Below are positions 27,441 to 35,368 of a stretch of DNA of 44,172 nt, one piece after another. Numbering within the stretch: the first letter of the stretch is position 1; each line of letters opens with the position of its first letter. The notes beneath the pieces are model-generated. The model saw only the letters and a list, made by a program, of their open reading frames with translations. It was not told where the DNA came from and did no database searches. Location: the NCBI GenBank assembly GCA_947450365.1, contig CANFVE010000021.1:1-44172 (forward strand), written 5' to 3'. This stretch comes from Cytophagaceae bacterium (lineage in GTDB: Bacteria; Bacteroidota; Bacteroidia; Cytophagales; Spirosomataceae). The position numbers were made by a program, and so were the translations under genes.

Positions 27441-28169
27441 ATGAGCCAATCTGGTAAAGCTTTTTTGTTTTTTGTTTTCTTGTTTTTGGGTCATTCAGAA
27501 ATGGGATTTTCGAAGAATTTTCGATTCAGTTTAGTTAAAAATCAGTTGACAAATCGTAGTCTATACAGCTATTACGATACCCTTGCTTCAAAATCGATTT
27601 CGAAACCATTTAATCAAGATTCTCTTCGGAAAATAGAGGCCAAAGTCGATTCCATGGTAACTAAAAAGCCGTTCAAAATCATTCCAAGAAAATCGACAAT
27701 TCGTTCGATGATATTGCCTGGATGGGGTCAGATATCGAATCGTCAATATTGGAAATTACCCTTGGTGGTAGGTGCTTTTGTTTCGTTGGGTTTAATTGCC
27801 AATTTCAATCATGAGCGCTACATGAAGTACCGAGATTATTATTATATCGTTTCACCCCATCCGGAAGATCCTACGTATTCGCCACCGGCGACCGTGGCGG
27901 TGCCCTATGAAGATGGTCAGATTCGCGATTTAGATGTAAATCAATTGAAACGATTAAATGATGGATATCGTCGAAATCGGGATTATACGTATATTGGCAT
28001 GTTTTTAGCCTGGGGCTTGAATGTAGTCGATGCCAATGTGAGTGCACATTTAAAGACATTTGATGTGTCAGATGATATCAGTATGCGAATAAAGCCGAAT
28101 GTGGATTTCGATCCATTTTCAAAAGTCCTTTATTCGGGTGTATCTTTGACCTTTCATTTTAAAAAATAG
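27441..28169 (+). CDS. DUF5683 domain protein, exported
   Basis: The 242-aa protein has a signal peptide (GKAFLFFVFLFLGHSEMGFS) and a DUF5683 domain starting at STIRSMILPGWGQISN, with a hydrophobic segment (PLVVGAFVSLGLIA) and a tyrosine-rich stretch (MKYRDYYYIV). The C-terminus ends in beta-like SGVSLTFHFKK, hinting at an outer-membrane anchor. Function is unknown, but the family commonly lies between parB and dapB in Bacteroidota. The ATG at 27441 begins 4 bases after parB; a start further upstream would overlap parB and misplace the signal peptide. Confidence 0.85.
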   Translation: MSQSGKAFLFFVFLFLGHSEMGFSKNFRFSLVKNQLTNRSLYSYYDTLASKSISKPFNQDSLRKIEAKVDSMVTKKPFKIIPRKSTIRSMILPGWGQISNRQYWKLPLVVGAFVSLGLIANFNHERYMKYRDYYYIVSPHPEDPTYSPPATVAVPYEDGQIRDLDVNQLKRLNDGYRRNRDYTYIGMFLAWGLNVVDANVSAHLKTFDVSDDISMRIKPNVDFDPFSKVLYSGVSLTFHFKK

Positions 28170-28175
28170 GAACGG

Positions 28176-28889
28176 ATGAAAATTGTTTTGATCGGGTATG
28201 GGAAAATGGGTCGCGAAATTGAGCGATTGGCCATGGGACGGGGTCATGCTATTGTAGCTAAAATTGATATTGATAATGCGGCTGATTTAGCCACATTGAC
28301 GGCTGCCGATGCGGATGTAGCGATTGAATTTTCGAATCCCGCGTCTGCTTTTGCCAATATCATGACATGTATTGAAAAACAGATTCCGGTGGTGTGTGGT
28401 ACGACTGGTTGGTTAGAAAAGAAAAAAGAAGTCGAGGCGGCTACCAAAGCACATAATGCCACATTTTTTTATGCCTCAAATTATTCGATTGGGGTGAATT
28501 TGTTTTTTCGTTTAAATAAAATGTTGGCTAATTTGATGGCTCCTCACAAGGAATATGATATTTATACGAATGAAATCCATCATTTAGAAAAGAAAGATTC
28601 GCCCAGTGGGACCGCGATTACGATTGCCGAGGGGATTATTGATGCCTATGCTGAAAAAAACACTTGGGTAAATAATCAGATTCCGGGGTCGAATGAGGTG
28701 GCAATTTGGTCTCAAAGAGAATCAATTAAACCGGGAACGCATACGGTCAAATATATATCCAAAGTAGACCAAATTGAAATCACGCATGAAGCATTTAGTC
28801 GGGAAGGATTTGCCTTAGGGGCAGTCATTGCGGCAGAATGGGTGGCTGATAAAAAAGGGGTGTTGGGTATGGACGATCTGTTGAAATAA
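28176..28889 (+). CDS. dapB: 4-hydroxy-tetrahydrodipicolinate reductase
   Basis: DapB reduces HTPA with NAD(P)H in the lysine and diaminopimelate pathway, supplying peptidoglycan. The 237-aa protein begins with the Rossmann motif VLIGYGKMGREI, has CGTTGW (74-79), and the signature EIHHLEKKDSPSGTA (133-147) with catalytic His135/His136 and Lys140. It is a little shorter than the E. coli enzyme, as is usual in this phylum. It lies 6 bases after DUF5683. Confidence 0.96.
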   Translation: MKIVLIGYGKMGREIERLAMGRGHAIVAKIDIDNAADLATLTAADADVAIEFSNPASAFANIMTCIEKQIPVVCGTTGWLEKKKEVEAATKAHNATFFYASNYSIGVNLFFRLNKMLANLMAPHKEYDIYTNEIHHLEKKDSPSGTAITIAEGIIDAYAEKNTWVNNQIPGSNEVAIWSQRESIKPGTHTVKYISKVDQIEITHEAFSREGFALGAVIAAEWVADKKGVLGMDDLLK

Positions 28890-28895
28890 GTGCTT

Positions 28896-29678
28896 ATGTT
28901 AGATTTTGAACAATTAAAAGCTGATTTAGATAAAGACGGAGTAGTCGTAATTCCTGGATTTTTTGAACGTGAGACGATCGAAAAAATTCATGTGGCGGCT
29001 AAGCGTATTTTTCAAATACAGTTTGAACATTTAGGTATTAAGGGTGATTTTTTGACACAAATGACTAGGTTGTTTAACGAGCATTTGTCGACCTTTATTA
29101 GTTGCGGAAAATTGATTCAGACTGGCTTAGTTGAATTATATCAATTGTCTGTAAATCCTGATTTGCTTCAATTGGTCAAAAATTTAGGTCTTAACAGCCC
29201 TTTGATGTGTACGCGTCCGATGTTGTTTTTTAATCATCCGCAATTGGCGATGTCGGAACATTTTTACAAAACCCCTTTGCATCAGGATTGGGTTTCGATG
29301 TTGGCTTCTCAGGATTCCATTGTTGTTTGGTTCCCATTAATCGATTTAAGTATCGAACATGGACCTGTTATTTTTTATCCAGGAAGTCATAAATTGGGTC
29401 CTTTGACAGATAAATTGGAAAATGGATTTGCCGAAGTTCCCTTTGATCGTTCGGCCTATCCGAAATTACAACCGGCGGTGAATATGGGGGATATCGTCAT
29501 TTTCTCTACGCTTTTGGTCCATGAATCGGGTGTGATTACGAATAATGAAATTCGTTGGTCCTCCCATTTACGGTATACCAATATGGAAGATCCTGATTTT
29601 ATTGAAAGAGGTTTTCCATCACCCTACATTAACAAACCGTCTCAAGAATTAATTGATCAATATTTACAAAAAAAATAA
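28896..29678 (+). CDS. Phytanoyl-CoA dioxygenase (PhyH)-family Fe(II)/2-oxoglutarate oxygenase
   Basis: A cytoplasmic non-heme iron oxygenase of unknown substrate. The 2-His-1-carboxylate triad is visible as His129 and Asp131 in TPLHQDW and His209 in LVHESG, with Arg220 as the likely 2-oxoglutarate anchor. The N-terminal DKDGVVVIPGFF is a PhyH hallmark. A GTG at 28890 would add two residues; ATG 28896 is preferred. It sits inside the par-dapB-lepB operon, between dapB and lepB, where I would not expect an oxygenase. A role in modifying a lipid, an amino acid or a peptide is open. Confidence 0.85.
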   Translation: MLDFEQLKADLDKDGVVVIPGFFERETIEKIHVAAKRIFQIQFEHLGIKGDFLTQMTRLFNEHLSTFISCGKLIQTGLVELYQLSVNPDLLQLVKNLGLNSPLMCTRPMLFFNHPQLAMSEHFYKTPLHQDWVSMLASQDSIVVWFPLIDLSIEHGPVIFYPGSHKLGPLTDKLENGFAEVPFDRSAYPKLQPAVNMGDIVIFSTLLVHESGVITNNEIRWSSHLRYTNMEDPDFIERGFPSPYINKPSQELIDQYLQKK

Positions 29679-29682
29679 GTGT

Positions 29683-30828
29683 ATGTCTGTAAAAGAAACA
29701 AAAAAGCCTAGTCAAAAATCAGCCTTTCGTGAGTGGTTGGATTCCGTGATGTTCGCTGTGGTGGCGGCAACGTTAATTCGTTTTTTCCTTTTTGAGGCCT
29801 ATACGATTCCTACGCCTTCCATGGAAAGTTCCTTGATGGTAGGGGATTTTTTATTCGTTAGTAAAATGCATTATGGGGTTCGGACACCGAAAACTCCGCT
29901 TCAATTGCCTTTAACCCATCAAAAAATTTGGTTTACGAATATCCCGTCTTATTTGCGGTGGTTAGATTTACCAACTTTCCGACTTCCTGGTTTTTCCGAA
30001 GTAAAAAAAGGAGATGCCGTCGTATTTAATGTGCCCAATTTTGAGGAGGACGGGGATGCGCCCTTGGATTTACGGACTTTTTATGTGAAACGCTGTGTTG
30101 CGACCCCAGGTGATGTCTTGGAAGTGAGAGACCAACAAGTTTACATCAATCAAAAACCCATGGAAAATCCAGAGCGGATGCAACATCCGGTTTTCATGAA
30201 AACGAAAGAAAATTTGGATGAAAAGTTTTTTGATGAATATGGCATTCGAAATTCTCCGGATGCAAGTTTCGATTCGGCCGATTGGTTGCCTTTGGCGGAT
30301 TCCTCTAACCAATTGGTGGGTTATAAATTGAATACATCGAAAAGCATGCTGGATCAAATTGCCAAATCATCTTGGGCCAAAACCTTTGATTATGATTCAT
30401 TTAAAGATCCCAAAGGTGTGACCTTTGATGCTATTTTTCCTCATGATACTACGTTATTTAAATGGAATCGGGATTGGTATGGTCCGATTAAAATTCCAGC
30501 CAAAGGTTGGAAGGTTACCCTGGATCCTAAAAATGTGAAATTATACCAAGAAGCGATTTCAAAATATGAAGGGAATGAAGGGATAACAGTACAAGGAGAT
30601 CAAATTTTACAAAATGGAAAACCATTAACTAGCTATACGTTTAAACAGGATTATTATTTTATGATGGGTGATAATCGCCATAATTCAGCGGATTCGAGGT
30701 TTTGGGGATTTGTTCCTGCGGACCATATTGTCGGAAAAGCCGTATTTGTTTGGATGTCTCTAGACCCGAACAAAGGCCTGTTTTCCGGAAAAATTCGTTG
30801 GAATCGTATCTTCCGTTTTGTGAATTAA
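29683..30828 (+). CDS. lepB: Signal peptidase I
   Basis: LepB removes signal peptides from exported proteins at the outer face of the inner membrane. The 381-aa protein has one N-terminal membrane helix (about 20-38). The catalytic Ser46 is in TPSMESSL, and the general base Lys136 is in FYVKRCVATPGD. MMGDNRHNSADSRFWGFVP follows near the C-terminus. A roughly 150-residue insert between the Lys region and the last box makes it longer than E. coli LepB, as is common in Bacteroidota. ATG 29683 follows the PhyH stop by 4 bases; a TTG at 29653 would overlap PhyH and is rejected. Last gene of the operon. Confidence 0.94.
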   Translation: MSVKETKKPSQKSAFREWLDSVMFAVVAATLIRFFLFEAYTIPTPSMESSLMVGDFLFVSKMHYGVRTPKTPLQLPLTHQKIWFTNIPSYLRWLDLPTFRLPGFSEVKKGDAVVFNVPNFEEDGDAPLDLRTFYVKRCVATPGDVLEVRDQQVYINQKPMENPERMQHPVFMKTKENLDEKFFDEYGIRNSPDASFDSADWLPLADSSNQLVGYKLNTSKSMLDQIAKSSWAKTFDYDSFKDPKGVTFDAIFPHDTTLFKWNRDWYGPIKIPAKGWKVTLDPKNVKLYQEAISKYEGNEGITVQGDQILQNGKPLTSYTFKQDYYFMMGDNRHNSADSRFWGFVPADHIVGKAVFVWMSLDPNKGLFSGKIRWNRIFRFVN

Positions 30829-32003
30829 ATCACACGTAGGACAAATCCTTTGAGGTAATTGCTTTCAGGGTGGAATAAATTGATCGGATGATCGGGTGCT
30901 TGCGTCATTTGATGAAGCACTTGAATTTCTCGTCCGGCTTCGATGCCTGCGGCTACGAGCATGTTATAGAATAAATCGCGGCTAATCACTTGAGAACAAG
31001 AAAAGGTGAATAATAGACCGTTCGGCTTGATTTTTCTCAAGGCGAGTTGGTTTATTTTTTGATAGCCTTGTAAGGCTTTATGCTTGGTTCCAATGGATTT
31101 TGCAAACGCCGGTGGATCCAAAATGATGATATCAAATTCCTCCTCGGTATTTTTTAAATAGGGCAGGGTTTCGCCAACAATAGCTTCATGATTTTCACTA
31201 AGACCGTTTAACACGCTATTTTGGTCAACTAAATCGATGGCTTTGGCAGATGCGTCAAGTGATACTACTTTTTTAGCACCTGCTTTTAAGGCATAAAACG
31301 AAAATCCACCAGAATAACAAAATGTATTTAGAATAGATTTTTCATGGGCATAGGCTGCGATTAATTTTCGATTATCTCGCTGATCGATGAAAAAACCGGT
31401 TTTTTGACCCGTAATCCAGTTGACCGAAAACGCAATTCCATTCTCTTTAATCTCATGAGGCACGGGTACATCTCCGAATAGATATCCATTTTGGCAAGTT
31501 GACGCATACTCTGTTGGAAGGGTTTCTTTGCTTTTGTCGTAAATGGCAACGATTTCCTTCCCGAAATTTTTTTTCAGGGCTTCGATAATTTCCGCTCGAT
31601 CCAAATGCATGCCAATCGTATGTGCCTGAAAAACCAATACACCATGGTAGAAATCAATGACTAAACCTGGGCAACCATCCCCCTCGCCGTGGATCAATCG
31701 ATAGGCATTCGTTTGATCAAACGGAATTATCTTTCGCAAGGTGTAGGCTTGTTGAATTTTCGTTTTCCAAAAATCTGCTTTTGAATCTATGGGTTTAAAT
31801 GAAACAATTTTAACGGCAATGCTGCCATTGTGAAAATGTCCTGTGCCTAGGAATTCATCTCGTGAACTGATTACGTCCACCCAATCTCCGTCTTGAAGAT
31901 TTTTACTCTGTTTCAAAATAGCACCTGAAAAAATCCAAGGATGAAATCGTTTGACAGGGGCGTCTTTACCGGGTTTTAATTGGACGAATTTGTTGTTTTC
32001 CAT
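30825..32003 (-). CDS. Class I rRNA (cytosine-C5) methyltransferase, RlmI-like
   Basis: The predicted product methylates a cytosine of 23S rRNA using SAM. The 392-aa protein has an N-terminal PUA domain (PWIFSGAILK... GDWVDVIS), a beta-hairpin linker and a Rossmann methyltransferase core: NTFCYSGGFSFYALKAGA (SAM motif I), LDAS and DIIILDPPAFAKS. ATG 32003 matches the normal PUA start; an in-frame start at 32123 would run into the upstream gene. It overlaps the lepB end by 4 bases, convergent. The precise rRNA position is inferred from RlmI similarity. Confidence 0.9.
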   Translation of the reverse strand: MENNKFVQLKPGKDAPVKRFHPWIFSGAILKQSKNLQDGDWVDVISSRDEFLGTGHFHNGSIAVKIVSFKPIDSKADFWKTKIQQAYTLRKIIPFDQTNAYRLIHGEGDGCPGLVIDFYHGVLVFQAHTIGMHLDRAEIIEALKKNFGKEIVAIYDKSKETLPTEYASTCQNGYLFGDVPVPHEIKENGIAFSVNWITGQKTGFFIDQRDNRKLIAAYAHEKSILNTFCYSGGFSFYALKAGAKKVVSLDASAKAIDLVDQNSVLNGLSENHEAIVGETLPYLKNTEEEFDIIILDPPAFAKSIGTKHKALQGYQKINQLALRKIKPNGLLFTFSCSQVISRDLFYNMLVAAGIEAGREIQVLHQMTQAPDHPINLFHPESNYLKGFVLRVI

Positions 32004-32022
32004 GATGCAAAATTGCACATTT

Positions 32023-32919
32023 TTATTGGAAAATGGGTTGTCCTCCATCCACCCAAGCTGAATACCAAACATCACTGACATGTTTGACAGCTGCTTGAAA
32101 TCGTTTTTCAATCTGATTTCCAAGGCTTTGATGGTATTTTTTACTGTAAAAAAGGCTTTGTGTTTTTTGCATTACACTTCCTTTTTGCTCGAATGAAAAT
32201 TTTTTGTTGTTCGGGATTTGTTTGCTCAACTCCTTTTCTTTTTGGATTAATAGCTCAACTTCTTGATGGGAATCAATCACCCAATCCCACGCGGCTTTTT
32301 GGATATTGGAAATATATTCGGCAGGACCCACCCAATCTTCTAGGGCTGTATCCAGTATTTCCGGAATACGGGATTCCCAAAAACTATGAAGACCCGTTTG
32401 ACCTGTTTTTTGCCCATCGTAATTGGATGTGGTATGTAACGGCACATGAGCATCTCCGATGTAATGGCCTAATTCGGCCGATAATTTAAGGATTGACAGG
32501 GTATCTCGTTTCATAAATGCCATTCGGAGGTTTTGATATACGAACGGGATATGCCATGGAACGATGCCATGTTTTTGAAGGCTGTCTTCGGAAAATTGTT
32601 TTTTTATGTGTTCCCAATCACTAAATACGATGGTAGATAGGGCATATTGATCTAAGTCTATGTAATGCCTTGCGGCTTCTTTATCGAGGATATAACGGCG
32701 TTGGTCTGGAAGTACCGCCATGTCCTCCAATTCAACCCGATGACGTTTATAGAATCGAATCATTTCGGGAGGGAGGGCATAAATGGCCATTTTATTGATT
32801 TTTTTATGGGCAAAAAATCCCCATGGAGGAGATGCCATAATCCCCATCGGGAGTATAATAACTAGACCAATCATTCGTGCAATTCTTTTTTTTAGTGGAT
32901 AGTTGTGTTTTTTAATCAT
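32023..32919 (-). CDS. Zinc-dependent phospholipase C / S1-P1 nuclease-like exported protein
   Basis: The 298-aa protein has a basic N-terminus and a hydrophobic signal segment (about 16-30), so it is exported. After it come PWGFFAHKKIN (Trp33, His38), HYIDLDQY (His85, Asp89), HYIGDAHVPLH (His152, Asp156, His162) and GLHSFWES (His178, Glu182). These residues fit the tri-zinc site of the phospholipase C/P1 nuclease superfamily, where an N-terminal Trp also binds zinc. Whether it cleaves phospholipid or nucleic acid is undecided. It is divergent from rpsT, so its 5' end overlaps the area of the rpsT promoter. Confidence 0.84.
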   Translation of the reverse strand: MIKKHNYPLKKRIARMIGLVIILPMGIMASPPWGFFAHKKINKMAIYALPPEMIRFYKRHRVELEDMAVLPDQRRYILDKEAARHYIDLDQYALSTIVFSDWEHIKKQFSEDSLQKHGIVPWHIPFVYQNLRMAFMKRDTLSILKLSAELGHYIGDAHVPLHTTSNYDGQKTGQTGLHSFWESRIPEILDTALEDWVGPAEYISNIQKAAWDWVIDSHQEVELLIQKEKELSKQIPNNKKFSFEQKGSVMQKTQSLFYSKKYHQSLGNQIEKRFQAAVKHVSDVWYSAWVDGGQPIFQ

Positions 32920-32933
32920 TTTGTTTAATTTTG
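32903..32933 (+). promoter_or_regulatory. Promoter of rpsT (TTG-N20-TAATTTTG)
   Basis: A -33 TTG (32903-32905) and exact -7 TAATTTTG (32926-32933) stand 20 bases apart, the best-formed promoter in the window. The leader would be about 33 bases. It overlaps the first codons of the divergent zinc-enzyme gene. Confidence 0.82.
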
Positions 32934-32970
32934 CAATTCAATTTTACAAGAAGAAGAATTTTAATTAAAA

Positions 32971-33228
32971 ATGGCAAATCATAAATCAGCATTAAAGCGT
33001 ATCAGAGCGAACGAAACTAAGCGTTTACGTAATCGTTATCAACACAAGTCTACTCGTACTATGATCAAGAATCTTCGTGCGGCTACTGATAAAACGATTG
33101 TTCTTGATTTGTTTAAAAAAGTTTCCTCAGCCTTAGATAAATTGGCTAAGAAAAACATCATTCACAAGAACAAAGCAGCAAACCAAAAATCAAAATTAGC
33201 AAAGTTAGCGAATAAAATCGCCGCTTAA
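32971..33228 (+). CDS. rpsT: 30S ribosomal protein bS20
   Basis: This 85-aa basic protein binds 16S rRNA in the small subunit body. It opens MANHKSALKRIRANETKRLRNR, with the expected run of Lys and Arg, and has KKNIIHKNKAANQKSKLAKLAN at the C-terminus. It is monocistronic, with its own strong promoter and intrinsic terminator. Confidence 0.97.
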   Translation: MANHKSALKRIRANETKRLRNRYQHKSTRTMIKNLRAATDKTIVLDLFKKVSSALDKLAKKNIIHKNKAANQKSKLAKLANKIAA

Positions 33229-33251
33229 TTTTCGATTATCAGGATATTGAT

Positions 33252-33280
33252 AAACCCCGCATCAAGCGGGGTTTTCTTGT
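33252..33280 (+). terminator. rpsT terminator
   Basis: AAACCCCGC (33252-33260) pairs with GCGGGGTTT (33266-33274) around a 5-base loop and is followed by a short T-rich stretch. Confidence 0.88.
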
Positions 33281-33316
33281 TTATAGGCTTTATATTCGGT
33301 AAAAATATGGAGCCAA

Positions 33317-34015
33317 ATGAACGCAATAGCATCTAAGAAAATCAAAGAAATCCGAGTTGCCGATCGGCCACGAGAACTTATGTCTTTGCGTGGAAAGGAA
33401 AATTTACGATTAGAAGAAATATTGGCTTTATTAATTGGCTCGGGAAGTTATAATCGTTCGGCTATTGACTTATCAAAAGATATTTTAGCGTCTATTGATT
33501 TTGATTTAGCCAAATTGGGCCGCTTAAATCAATTTGATTTGATGAAATTCAAGGGAATTGGTTTGGCTAAGGCTTCTGTTTTGGTTGCTGCGCTGGAATT
33601 GGGTAGGAGGAGGTTGGCCTATGCGAGCCGACAAGCCATTACTAAAATTACTTGTTCAAAAGAAGCTTTTTCCGTTTTACAAGCTCAATTAGCAGATTTA
33701 CCTCACGAAGAATTTTGGTTCTTGCATTTGAACCGGGGATGTCGTCTACTAAAAATGGAACGGTTAAGTATGGGTGGTGTGTCGGGCACGTCGGTCGATG
33801 TGCGCTTAGTGATTAAATCAGCACTTGATCACCGTTCATCAAGCTTGATTTTAGCTCATAATCATCCCTCTGGGAATTTACAGCCAAGTCAATCAGATCG
33901 TAACATTACGTTTAAAATACGCGATGCTGCTCAATTATTTGATATTCAAATTGCGGATCACATCATCGTGGGACACGAAACGTATTTTAGTTTCGCCGAT
34001 GAGGGAATACTTTAA
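33317..34015 (+). CDS. radC: RadC-family JAB/MPN domain protein
   Basis: RadC was named for DNA repair, but its role is unclear. The 232-aa protein has N-terminal helix-hairpin-helix elements (MKFKGIGLAKASVL, about 76-89) and a C-terminal MPN+/JAMM metalloprotease-like fold with a HNHPSG box (His181, His183) and a downstream QSD (Asp194), the predicted zinc ligands, plus Glu131/132 as possible catalytic acid. It is complete. It ends 8 bases before the end of a converging 32-aa membrane ORF. Confidence 0.94.
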   Translation: MNAIASKKIKEIRVADRPRELMSLRGKENLRLEEILALLIGSGSYNRSAIDLSKDILASIDFDLAKLGRLNQFDLMKFKGIGLAKASVLVAALELGRRRLAYASRQAITKITCSKEAFSVLQAQLADLPHEEFWFLHLNRGCRLLKMERLSMGGVSGTSVDVRLVIKSALDHRSSSLILAHNHPSGNLQPSQSDRNITFKIRDAAQLFDIQIADHIIVGHETYFSFADEGIL

Positions 34016-34023
34016 TCGGAAAA

Positions 34024-34122
34024 TTATTTTCCTCGCTCTTTGTAAATTTTTTGAAGTTTTGCGCCAACAACGATCGCGATTGCAAATAAAACGATAAAAA
34101 ATGCTGCTCCAGAATATCCCAT
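34024..34122 (-). CDS. Putative 32-aa single-pass membrane mini-protein
   Basis: Translation from ATG 34122 gives MGYSGAAFFIVLFAIAIVVG followed by AKLQKIYKERGK. One hydrophobic helix (about 5-21) and a basic tail predict an inner-membrane protein with the C-terminus inside. A perfect -7 box (34142-34149) lies 20 bases upstream, which supports it as a gene. I do not recognise the family. Its length leaves room for chance. Confidence 0.5.
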   Translation of the reverse strand: MGYSGAAFFIVLFAIAIVVGAKLQKIYKERGK

Positions 34123-34141
34123 GGTATAATTATATGAAAGT

Positions 34142-34149
34142 CAAAATTA
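34142..34149 (-). promoter_or_regulatory. -7 box (TAATTTTG) of the 32-aa membrane ORF
   Basis: Exact TAnnTTTG on the minus strand, 20 bases before ATG 34122. It lies just beyond the hisB stop codon (34159-34161). No -33 TTG is seen. Confidence 0.5.
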
Positions 34150-34158
34150 CAAAAAAAA

Positions 34159-35271
34159 TTAAAGTAAGCCTTTGGTACTCGGTAAAGAATTTAAATTTTT
34201 CACATCCCGTTCTACGGCAAATCGACTTGCTTTCGCAAATGCCTTGAAAATCGCCTCAATTTTGTGGTGCTCGTTTTCTCCTTCAGCTTTGATGTTGATG
34301 TTGCATTTTGCTCCATCTGAAAAAGATTTGAAAAAGTGAAAGAACATTTCTGTCGGCATTTCACCTATTTTTTCTCTAGAGAAGGGGGCATCCCAAACGA
34401 GCCAATTTCGACCAGAGAAATCAATGGCCACCTGGGCTAAACAATCGTCCATGGGCAATAAAAATCCATAGCGATAGATTCCTTTTTTGTCCCCAAGCGC
34501 ATGTAAAAATGCTTCACCCAAAGCAATTCCGGTATCTTCGATGGTATGGTGTTCATCGATATGTAAATCTCCTTGCACCTGAACACGAAGGTCCATATTG
34601 CCGTGTTTAGCGATTTGGTCTAACATATGGTCGAAAAAGCCAAGGCCCGTTTGGTTATCGGCAATTCCTTTTCCGTCTAAATTCAGTTCAATGGAAATCT
34701 TCGTTTCGTGCGTATTGCGTTCATGCTTCACCTTGCGTGCGGGCATGCGTAAAAAAGAATAAATGTCATCCCACGTTTCGACTTGGCAGGCTACCGAGGT
34801 TTGAAGCTCTGTAGGAATGGACTGATCTCCTAGGTAAATAGCTTTGCAACCTAAATTGGCTGCTAATTGTACATCGCTTAGTCGATCCCCTATGACAAAA
34901 GAATTCACCAAATCATAGGTCCCATTCATATACTCGGTTAACATGGCTATTCCTGGTTTTCGAGTAGCTAGGTTTTCGTGAGGAAATGAACGATCGATAT
35001 GAGTGGCGTCAAAAAGAATACCCTCTGAGGCCAAAATATCGCACATTTTTTGATGTGTAGGCCAAAAAGTAGGTTCAGGAAAAGAATCGGTACCTAATCC
35101 ATCTTGGTTTGTGACCATAACCCATTCAAAATCCAATTCATTGTAGATTTTTTTTGCATTTGAAATGCAATTAGGTAGAAAGGCTAATTTTTCAAAGCTA
35201 TCTACCTGCTGGTCTGGTTGTGGCTCAATGATTAATGTGCCATCCCGGTCGATGAATAATACTTTTTTCAT
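34159..35271 (-). CDS. hisB: Bifunctional histidinol-phosphatase / imidazoleglycerol-phosphate dehydratase
   Basis: HisB catalyses two steps of histidine synthesis. The 370-aa fusion has an N-terminal HAD phosphatase ([10 protein letters not shown] with Asp8 and Asp10) and a C-terminal IGP dehydratase (from about 178; [13 protein letters not shown] and [18 protein letters not shown] supply the metal-binding His and Glu residues, and the second copy [16 protein letters not shown]). Both halves appear intact. No other his gene is in the window, so it is not in a local his operon. A -7 box abuts the start codon. Confidence 0.95.
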   Translation of the reverse strand: MKKVLFIDRDGTLIIEPQPDQQVDSFEKLAFLPNCISNAKKIYNELDFEWVMVTNQDGLGTDSFPEPTFWPTHQKMCDILASEGILFDATHIDRSFPHENLATRKPGIAMLTEYMNGTYDLVNSFVIGDRLSDVQLAANLGCKAIYLGDQSIPTELQTSVACQVETWDDIYSFLRMPARKVKHERNTHETKISIELNLDGKGIADNQTGLGFFDHMLDQIAKHGNMDLRVQVQGDLHIDEHHTIEDTGIALGEAFLHALGDKKGIYRYGFLLPMDDCLAQVAIDFSGRNWLVWDAPFSREKIGEMPTEMFFHFFKSFSDGAKCNINIKAEGENEHHKIEAIFKAFAKASRFAVERDVKNLNSLPSTKGLL

Positions 35272-35275
35272 GATA

Positions 35276-35283
35276 CAAAGGTA
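35276..35283 (-). promoter_or_regulatory. -7 box (TACCTTTG) abutting the hisB start
   Basis: Exact TAnnTTTG on the minus strand ending 4 bases before the hisB ATG. A transcript from it would have almost no leader. No -33 TTG at the normal spacing. Confidence 0.5.
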
Positions 35284-35334
35284 ATGATTTAAAAAATAAG
35301 GTTAAAAATATTCTTTTATTCCCTTGAGTAATGG

Positions 35335-35342
35335 TAATTTTG
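35335..35342 (+). promoter_or_regulatory. -7 box (TAATTTTG) of the DUF937/OmpA-like gene
   Basis: Exact TAnnTTTG 26 bases before the GTG at 35369. The leader would be about 23 bases. Confidence 0.55.
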
Positions 35343-35368
35343 AGGGTAAATTTTAAATAAGATTTCAG

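Noticed and set aside
32004-32123. 40-residue N-terminal extension of the RlmI-like methyltransferase
   Set aside because: It overlaps the end of the upstream zinc-enzyme gene; the PUA domain begins normally at ATG 32003.
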